Assembly: GCA_938040055.1 (NCBI GenBank) | Contig: CALHWY010000025.1 | Span: forward strand, 1 to 64,000 | Reading direction: 5' to 3' | Length of the DNA stretch: 64,000 nt | Source of the DNA: an uncultured Endomicrobiia bacterium | Lineage (GTDB): Bacteria; Elusimicrobiota; Endomicrobiia; Endomicrobiales; Endomicrobiaceae | In this document: piece by piece, positions 16,907-25,900 of the stretch | Layout of the letters: every line of letters starts with the position of its first letter | Position numbering within the stretch: the first letter of the stretch is position 1 | Made by a program: the position numbers and the translations under genes | Notes under the pieces: model-generated | Told to the model about the DNA's origin: nothing | What the model saw: the letters and a program-made list of their open reading frames with translations, nothing else | Databases searched by the model: none

Positions 16907-17271
16907 AAGATTCCACTCTTATTTTTTATTAGAAAGGACTGCGCCGGACGGCTTTCCGCTTTCCCGAATGCGGACTTGTTTTTTCAACAAATCGCAAATT
17001 ATTCCCGGCGCTACCGGTTGAAACAGCAATAATCCTACAACATACAGGTAGGTTTGTCAAATCGGCTTTTATGCTTCTTGTCTAAATAAAAAAGCACATT
17101 GCCGGCTAAAAAATATTCCGGCATAAAACTGCGAATGCCGTCAATACTTTTCCTAAGGCAAAACCCGTCCCGATAAAGCTTGACAAAGCTTTCGGAATGT
17201 TCATCACGATAATTTTTCCGCAGACAAACCCTGTTGCGATAAAAACAACTCCGGGGCTCCGGGCTCAGGAT
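16907..17271. other. Spacer upstream of nrdR containing its promoter
   Basis: Apart from the promoter at 17032-17060 no gene is seen. One minus-strand frame near 17100-17250 reads as hydrophobic residues for about 45 codons without a start, possibly the tail of a lost membrane protein, but nothing in it is recognisable. Confidence 0.35.
17032..17060 (-). promoter_or_regulatory. Promoter of nrdR
   Basis: Minus strand: perfect -35 TTGACA (17055-17060), 17-base spacer, -10 TAGGAT (17032-17037). It is the best -35 element in the window and leaves a leader of about 120 bases. Confidence 0.7.
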
Positions 17272-19209
17272 TCATTTGTCTTTGCCGCTTTCTTGCGGTT
17301 TGGAATCTTTTTTAGGATTTAAAAAAGAAGAAAGCGAAGCGGCAGCCGACTTTTTAAGCTCGTTTTCTTTGTCGGAAATAAGCTTTTTGGCTTCATCTAT
17401 CTTCTTGCGGATTTCGTTCAGTTTCGGCTCAAGCTCTTTATTTATGCGCCCGACATATTTGTCCGCTTCCGTCTGTAAAACTTTTTTCTGCGAATCGACG
17501 TACTGGGTCACTTCTTTTCTGATCTTAATTTTTACGTCGCCTACGGCGCTTTTCAATATATTGTCAAAACGCTGTCCCAGCTTTTCGTCTATATCGGACA
17601 TAAACTCAGCCTTAATGCCGCCTTCTTTGAGTACGGACAGTTTAGCTTCCACGCTTATTGAATCAATGCCCTGCCAAAGCATATTTACGTATTTTATGAG
17701 ATTCTGATCCGCCCACTCGAAATTCTTTTGCGAAGCGTCATAATGCATACCGTCAATATAAACGCCCGTTTTTGTTATAAAATCGCTGCCGATCATTGAA
17801 AATTGTGCGGAAATTCTGCTTTTTGCTTCCTTGAAGGAAGGCGTATAGTCCGTTTCCGGAATGCCAAGTCTTACGGCGTCAACTCCTTCCATAGTAAATG
17901 AAAGAATATCCTCCGCGACATCGGTTATCCTGCTGAAGCTGCCGCTTACCGCGATAATCTGCCCGCCGGTTTCCCCGCCTTTGACTTCAAATGTAGTTTT
18001 TTTGCCGGTAAGTTTCTGGTTTGAAGTTATATTCTCGGCCGTTCCGCTGAAAAAGACGGGGGTTCCCTCTTTTCCTTCGCCTCCCGAAGTGCCTGAAAGC
18101 TTAATATTAGCTATAAAAAGTCCGGGAAGGCGCTTATTGACCGGATATAGCATATCTATGCCTTTCAGCCTTTTTTTAGGTTCGGGCTTCTTTTCTTCCC
18201 GCGCGCTCTTTTCAGGCATATACTTTCTTATTATACTCATATAATAAAGCGCTTTATCCACCCTGCTTACCCATGCCCGGCCGAAAAGCATTCTTGAAAC
18301 ATTTCTGAAATCCAGCGAAGGAATTGACAGTTTCGAAGCTATGTTGTCGACATCACGGTTTATGACGGAACCGATATTTTTGAACGCATCCTGCTGTTGT
18401 TTTGCGTCCTTGACAAGCCCGTTTTTAACGGCTTGAAGTTCATTGAAAGTTTTTTCAAGCTTTTTCTTTTCTTCATTAAGGCCGGCCAGATTATTTTTTA
18501 AAGCCTGAATATCCGCCGGAGTTTTTATCTGCGTTTTTGAAAGGGCTTCAATCAATGCCGTTATTGCGTCAATCTGCGCTTTGACGTCAAAATCATTGAC
18601 GATTTTATTATAAGAATCGTATTTTCCCATCAGTTCCACATATGAATTCTGAACCAGAGAGACGGACTGTATTCCCGCCATATCCACTATGCTTTCCGGC
18701 GAAAAGTTTTTTATCTGCTCCTGTATCCGTCCCAGTTTACGGACGCCCGGAAAAGAATTATATTCTTCCGCGGCTTTTGCTTTAAGTTCTTTCACGGCTT
18801 TTGAAGCAAAGGATTCTTCTTCGGATACGGCTTTCTTTTTTTTGGGAGGCAGTTTGCAGGAAGTTTTCCTTGCCGTGCCCCATTTTATGCCTTCAGCGCT
18901 CATATCGTCTATAATTATTTTCTTTGAAAGAAGCGGAATAAAACGCACGCTGAAATTTACATTGTCGATATCGGCAAGATTCTTAAACTCATTGTCTTTA
19001 TCTCCGATTTTTATATTCTTTATATTGACGTTCAATCCTTTAAATTTTGTTTTAAAACGGCCGACTTCGACTTTAGCTCCGAAAATCAGCTCTCCGGAGG
19101 AAATAAAAGCTTTTTTTAAATAAACGTCCAGATAAAACGCGAAAAAAACGCATATGGCAGATATTATAACAGCCGTAGGAATTATAAATTTCCATCTGAA
19201 TATTTTCAT
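17272..19209 (-). CDS. TIGR03545-family envelope protein
   Basis: About 645 residues from ATG 19209 behind GGGGA; a TTG 18 bases earlier has no site. An N-terminal membrane helix (FIIPTAVIISAICVFFAFYL) anchors a large periplasmic domain. The first part resembles AsmA-like proteins (FKGLNVNIKNIKIGD, DIDNVNFSVRFIPLLSKKIIIDDM), then comes a helical/coiled-coil stretch (~200-300) and a C-terminal Lys/Glu-rich coiled coil (~560-645). This matches the TIGR03545 family, known only from diderm bacteria and typically paired with TIGR03546; the pair is present here. The function is unknown, perhaps envelope lipid or polymer handling by analogy with AsmA-like proteins. Confidence 0.85.
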   Translation of the reverse strand: MKIFRWKFIIPTAVIISAICVFFAFYLDVYLKKAFISSGELIFGAKVEVGRFKTKFKGLNVNIKNIKIGDKDNEFKNLADIDNVNFSVRFIPLLSKKIIIDDMSAEGIKWGTARKTSCKLPPKKKKAVSEEESFASKAVKELKAKAAEEYNSFPGVRKLGRIQEQIKNFSPESIVDMAGIQSVSLVQNSYVELMGKYDSYNKIVNDFDVKAQIDAITALIEALSKTQIKTPADIQALKNNLAGLNEEKKKLEKTFNELQAVKNGLVKDAKQQQDAFKNIGSVINRDVDNIASKLSIPSLDFRNVSRMLFGRAWVSRVDKALYYMSIIRKYMPEKSAREEKKPEPKKRLKGIDMLYPVNKRLPGLFIANIKLSGTSGGEGKEGTPVFFSGTAENITSNQKLTGKKTTFEVKGGETGGQIIAVSGSFSRITDVAEDILSFTMEGVDAVRLGIPETDYTPSFKEAKSRISAQFSMIGSDFITKTGVYIDGMHYDASQKNFEWADQNLIKYVNMLWQGIDSISVEAKLSVLKEGGIKAEFMSDIDEKLGQRFDNILKSAVGDVKIKIRKEVTQYVDSQKKVLQTEADKYVGRINKELEPKLNEIRKKIDEAKKLISDKENELKKSAAASLSSFLNPKKDSKPQESGKDK

Positions 19210-19276
19210 TTTTATCCCCGATTTCAAATTATTATTTTAAAACATGAGCATGCGGCAAAAACCCCGGCTTTAGGGA

Positions 19277-19774
19277 TTATTTCAAAACTTTATAAGAAAT
19301 GGAACCGGCGGTAAGAAGTTTTACTATTTTCCACTTGGCGACTTTATCCCGCCAATGCTGTCTGTAATAGAGGAGAAATCTGTTTGAGAGAATATATACC
19401 GGAGCGAAAAAGACAAATGAAAGCGCAATATTTCCCATAACCACGGTATTATTGAATTTGGTAAAAGGAATCAAAGGCATATTATAAAGAGACGTCCACA
19501 AAGGAATAAGCGCGGAAGCGGTTAAAATGAAATGCCCTATTGCGCCGCAAAGAGGATCGGTAAAAAGGCCTATAAGCGCAAAAACGGCCGCGCTTGCGAA
19601 AGCCGCTCCGATATTTACCTGCAAAAGCATTATCAAAACAAAAAACAAACATTTCATAAGCAGCCCAGGCACCAGCCCGAAAAAAACGCCCAAAACCGCC
19701 CCGAAAGCTATCTGCTTAGGAGAAGCGTCATTTTGCAGAACTTTAAGAATATCTCTTATTAATGTAAAAAACAC
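19277..19774 (-). CDS. TIGR03546/DUF2062-type membrane protein
   Basis: 165 residues starting at GTG 19774 behind GGGAGGG, which decides the start; the ATG two bases upstream is out of frame. Three to four membrane helices follow SPKQIAFGAVLGVFFGLVPG, the signature stretch of the family, and the C-terminus is basic. It lies directly before the TIGR03545 gene in the direction of transcription, 67 bases apart, the known two-gene arrangement. No biochemical function is known for the pair. Confidence 0.85.
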   Translation of the reverse strand: MFFTLIRDILKVLQNDASPKQIAFGAVLGVFFGLVPGLLMKCLFFVLIMLLQVNIGAAFASAAVFALIGLFTDPLCGAIGHFILTASALIPLWTSLYNMPLIPFTKFNNTVVMGNIALSFVFFAPVYILSNRFLLYYRQHWRDKVAKWKIVKLLTAGSISYKVLK

Positions 19775-19966
19775 ATTTCCCTCCCGTTATAAATTTAACA
19801 TTTTTCCGGACCGAAACGGCAGGAAAACATAAAGCATCCGAAACCGCGCAAAAACGCCGGCCCGCCCGGTTAAACTTTTTTCCAAATCGGCAAACCCGCA
19901 CTCCGTAAATGCCGGCCGGCGCAAAACAAAAAACTTTATTATGAAATTTAAATTTCCCACCCGCCT

Positions 19967-22900
19967 TTAGCGAGCATACAAATATGACCAAATTCCAAAT
20001 ATTGAAGCAGCCGCCAAATGCGCAACGGAATTATTATTTCCCTGATTCCCGCGATTAACCCCTCCAATCTTATCAGCCAAAGCTTCCCAGGGAGCATCGT
20101 AATAATTATCCCAATCCCCCATCTTTGATACTGATGGTATTGCTATACTAAGCCCATAATTTATAGGACCTAAAATCAATTGTTGAAAGCCGTGTCCCCA
20201 TTCATGTTTAAGCGCATTTTCATCGGCACTTCTGTTCAGCCAAATACCTCCGAACGAAGCGGACCTGTCGAAAGAAGTTCTGACCACAGGCATACCTTTA
20301 TAAAAAGATACTTTGCTTGATCCCAATACAGCACCCTCATCGGAATTAAAAGGATTCCATCCTATAGCGGACATATCATTATAAATCTCTTTGCTGAAAG
20401 CTGCCGCCATCATAAAACCGCCATACATTCCCAAACTGAAACCGAATTGGGTAATAGCTCCGGAAACAACACCGGCAACAGTTCCGAAACCGGGGATAAA
20501 ACTTGTAAGCAATGTTGGCAAAGAAATAGCTATGCCGACAAGAGTTATTGCAAATCCAATCACAGCCATTACTGCTCCGGATATCACCATACCTACTTTT
20601 TTGAAGAAATTACCGACTTTTTTCCAAAAAGAACTCCACCAACCGCATCCGCTTTCATCTACGCGCATAACCGGATTATTACCGCAATAAGCGTATAAAT
20701 TCAAACCGTTGATCGTTTTCGGATCTAAATAAGACACTTTATCCTGCGAAATAAAGCGTCCTGTCTCAGGGTCATAATATCTGCTTTTTAAGAAATATAA
20801 TTTTATTTCGCTATCATAAAGATATCCGCGATATCTAAAAGGATTTAGATTGCCTATATGCTGTTGTGAAGTTATAATATTTCCATCGGCATCTTTTACA
20901 ATATGATTTCCCCATGCATCGTATTCATACTGAGCGGCAAGTTCTCCGTCAAGACTATAGATATGCGTTATATCTCCCTGCGCATTTTCACGGTAAAGAT
21001 ATTGTTTATCTCCGTGTTTTAAGCCGCAAACTCCGTCTTCATCATAGATGAATTCCAAAATATCATTGCCTTTATTGACGCATAAGAGTTTTCCGTCAAT
21101 ATTGTAAATAAAAATCGAATCGCCTTTTTTCACGCGGTTGCCATAACCATCATACTCAAAGCGCATACCGTCATAACCTACCAGCCTTCCTTTTTCCCAA
21201 ATCAATGTTTTATTTGCATATGTAACGGGATTGCCGAAAGCATCATAAGCAAATTTTTCTTCTCCGATATTTATTAATTTATCACCGTCATAAAAATATT
21301 GTTTTTCATAATTATATTTGTCTATTTCGCCATCGGATTTTTTTGTATAGTTCGCTTCTCTTTTTGACATTATATTCCCGTTATTGTCATAAGAATAAAA
21401 CCAAGACTTCCCGAAAGCTTTATTATCTTCACGGATAAGACGTTTTAGTTTATCATAAGTATATGAGACGACAAGCTTTCCGTTTTTCCATATTTCAGAT
21501 ATATTCGAACATTTGTCATATTTATAACTCAGTCCTTCTGAAATAACATATCGTCCGTCTTTAAGAGAACCGTATTTTATAGACGAGATCAGTCCGGTAG
21601 AATGATCGCCGGCTTTGAGATAATCGGCATATTCGCCGAATATGCGGTCCCCATTGCGCTCAAAAACTTTACCGCTATAACGTCCGTTAAAATCTTTCAT
21701 AGGCCTATAAAAAAGGCCGTTCGGCAAAAGAACGGATTTCAAATTATATCCGGCATCATCTTTGTATTCATAGACATATTTTTGAGTCTCGGCACCGTTA
21801 ATGTTTATAATGCGCTCTTTTAAGCCTCCCACCCCGTTATAAGAATATTTTTCGGAAATTTCCGGCAAATATCCATAGCCGTTTTTTGTCCCGGCCGTTC
21901 TTAGAACAGCATTTGGGCGTTTGTTTGCTTTATCATAATCCGTTTTTAAAACTCTTCCCGTTATATTATCCACACTTTGCAAAAGAATTTTATCAAAACA
22001 GTATGTATTGATCACCTGTATCTCATTATTTATCGCAGTATATATTAAATTCCCACTTTTATCATTGACTGTTTCTATGATAATATCCTGCAATTTCTTA
22101 GAACCTTTCAATATTGTCTTTGTTTTATCGACTTTCAGTAAATCAAAATCAATAATCTTCATTTTTTTAGATAGAACATTTTCTTCATATCCATATTCGA
22201 CTTTCTTTTCTCCGTTCAGAAATACCGCCGTTTTTCTGCGCTTGCCGTCATATTCATAGTTAACCGTATTTAATCCGCTTTTTAAATGCGTAACAACGCC
22301 GCAGGTATACTTTGTTTCCACGGAATTACCTTCACCTTTATCCGTACTTTGGGTAATGCCCGTCACTTCGCCACTAAAATAATCCCTTCCATAAGAAAAT
22401 CTGCTCCCGCCAGGCTGTATTTCAGTTATGACATTATCCGTTCCCGGCTCATATTCAAAAACGGTTTTATTTTCTCCCGTAGCATCTATTTTTGCGCTTA
22501 ACTGTCCGTTTTCTAAATATTCTTTTTCAGTATATTGTTTTGACGTACTGTCTAAAGTATTATAAACTATATCTTTAATTTTTCTGCCCTTCTTATCGTA
22601 TACAGTCTCTTCAACCATGACGCCGGTTGTATTTTCTTCGCCTTTAATATAATTTTCTTTACGCACCTGACAGCCCAAATCATTGTAATAATATTTACTT
22701 ACGGCATAAGTTTTTTTATCTTCTTTGCCCGGTATGGAATCGACTCCTGTCACTTCTTTTTTTATAAGCATCCTATTTTCATCATATGCATAATTTGCGG
22801 ACAATTTTCTATAGGAATTTCCGGAGAAATCGGAGTTTAGTAATGTCATACTGTTCTCGGAGTATTTTAAATTCTTAAATTCATCGAAAGTTTTATATTC

Positions 22901-25900
22901 CCATTCGCAAGGAGCAAAACGAAAATCCGTAAACTCGCATCCGTCATTGCCGGTATAAATATATTTTAAAACAATATTTTTTAAATCTTTAAGAGCGGAT
23001 TTATCCAATGTTACCGGCAAAGCGCAAAACTGTTTGCCGTTATTTTTATAATCAAAAGAAGCCGTAAAAATCTGCGTCTTCCCGCCGTTATAGTTTACCT
23101 CGGCGGTTATCTCGAATTTTTCGGATGACCTTATGGAATTCCAAGAATGAAACGCCGTTTTATAGCACATATCGGTAACCGGCGCTTTTGGCGCCGCGGC
23201 ATAAGCCGAAAACATAAATTCGGTTTGTCCCGCAGGAAGCATGTCCGGCGTAATACTTGCAAAAATACTTTCAACATGTTTTTCAATCGGAGGAAAAGCA
23301 ATTATTTCTCCACAAGGCCTATGTAAAACTGCAGACAGCTCTTCCTTTTGTTTCTGTCCCGAAAAAGAATGTTTTTTTTCAGAGATATTTTTAAACAAAA
23401 CTTTTGTCAGCTCATAAGCCGATTCTGCCTGAATATGCCGTCCCGTTCGAAATATTACCTCTAAACGCTTTGGCAAAATCGGATTATCCGTCTCTTTAAC
23501 GCAATAACACCATCTGTTTTTTCTGTCAAAATAAGTATAGGATAAACGATCCTTAAAAGTACCGCCCGTAAGTTTTGAATATGAGCCTATAAGTTTTGAA
23601 TATGAGCCTATAAGATTATATTGTTTGTCCATTATATAGCTCTTTACCGCTCCGTCGGTAGTGATAACACATTCATTGTCTTCGTAATTTATATGGATTT
23701 TAGATATGGTAAGCAGCCCTGGTTTTACTGGATACGGCTTCACTGGAAGTTTTACTGGATACTCCCCTGGAATTATTGGTATTGGATACTGCCCTGGAGT
23801 TACTGGATACGGCATCAGTGGCTTTACATAATGGACAGAACCATCCGCGATTCTATCGATTTTAGACTTATTTATTATTGAAATAAGTTTACCGTTCTCG
23901 TATGACAAGAAAGTGTATGTTTCGTCAAAAGAAGAATAAATGTTGCTGATATTTTTTTCAAAATACAACGAATTCGAAATCAAATAATTCTTTTTTATTA
24001 CAGCTGTGCCTTTAACCATTGTCTTCAAGCCGTAAGAAAACGATAAAGTATTGCCGTCGGAATATTTTACCGCCAGTAAATCGGAAGCTTTTTCCGATGA
24101 AGAATATAAATATTCCGCTTTTCTTCCTCTATAATCAGTAATAGAAGCCAGCTGACCGTAATAGTTGTATTTTAATATCGCAGTTCTATTGCCGTCATAT
24201 AATTTAGATATTCGCCCTCTATTATCATATTCTATGCGGATATGATTATCGTAAGAATCTCCTATCTCGCACAAGTTTCCGGCTTCATTGAAATAATAAT
24301 TTATTTCTCCGTTTGAAAGAAAGACATAAGGCATTTTTTCTTTCAGCTTTTTCAATTCAAAAGACATATTAACATATTCTTTGAAAAGTTTTTGAAGCTC
24401 TTTGCGGCGCTCTTGCGATTTTTTCAGAATATAGTTTTTTTGTTCTTCTGTAAGATTTTTTTGAGTTTGAGTAAGAAGCACCGAATCGGAAAGATTTTTT
24501 ATTTGCTTTTCAATATTTTTTTCTTGATTTCTTAACTCACCTAATTGTTCTGTGAGATTCTTCCTTTGACATACTATATTGCTTATCTGGTCACTTATAT
24601 CTATTTTTTGAGGGTCAATAAAATTTTTCTGGTCAATATTATTTGTTTTTTGAAAGGAAATATCTTTTATCTGGCCCTCTAAACATAGTATTTGATTTTC
24701 TATGTGTTTCTGTTGCTGTTCAGTATTGTCTTTTTGTTCTCCTTCTAAACCTTTAAGCTGTAGTCCATAAGCTGTTTGCTGCAAACGAAGAGTTTCTATT
24801 TGCGTTGTTAATGACTTCTTATTATTTTCCAAAGCATTTATAGTCGTCTGTAATGAAGTTTTTTGAAGTTCTAACAACTTAAGATTCTTCTCCAATGAGC
24901 TAAGATTAATTCCTAGAGACTCTGTATTGTTATTTAAGGACTGCATTTGGTTTGCCAGCGAACTCTTTTGATTTTCCAAAGCTTCTTTTTGTACGGTAAA
25001 AGTCCCGTCATCAACTTTCAGCTGTTTTTCCAACTGCTCTGTCTGTAAAAGTAAAGACTTATATTGAAAAGCTTCGTATTTTGGAAGAATCATTTTTTTT
25101 GACGATGCAGCCATAAAAGCATTAAAGCCGTGTATAGGCAGTATATTATTGTCTATAAAATAATCTTTCAGCTCGCCTTTAGCGGTTATCTTTCCTGTGT
25201 CCTGGTCAACTGTCACATATTCTCTAAGATTGTTGGTATATGATTTTATATATTCTTCAAGTTCTTTTTGTTCTTTTGTCCTTTGCTCCAAAAACTCAAT
25301 GTTTTTAAAGTCTTCCAATCTGGCCGAAAGTTTCATTCCTGTCGCCGTGCGCTGTTCTTTGTATACCTGACAATCCCCATTACCGGTTTTATACCAAAGG
25401 CTTCCGTCGGGTTCAACGTTCACATTATTTTTTTCGACGACGATTTTATTATTTTCCCCATCTAAATAATAAAAAGTTTCAATAAAACCGTGTTTCTGGC
25501 CGTTACCGTCAGTATAGATATAATCTACGCCTTTATGCAAAGTTCCTTTTTTATTTTTTATAAGAGTTTGATGAAGATTTAACCGCCAGTTTTTGCCGCA
25601 GCCGTAATCTTTATCGCTTTTTTTATAGACATGCGAAATTTTGCACGATAAAGCGGAGCTTTTTAAAACCGTATCGGTAAAAGCGGTAACAAGTTCTCCC
25701 GTCGCCAAATTAAGAGATCCTTCGGTTCCGCCGGCAAAAGCAAAATTTTCTTCGGCAGGAACAGAATCATCGCTTGTAAGATATTCGACCTCCAAAAAAA
25801 TTTCAACATCTGGTAAAGGAGAAGGCTTTATTTTGTCCCAATCTTCCGGAAAAGGAATAATAGGATTTATTTCGCCCAAGCGATGATGAAGCGGCAAATC

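Noticed and set aside
17060..17250. Hydrophobic minus-strand frame as a remnant membrane protein
   Set aside because: Too short, no start, no family features; could be chance.
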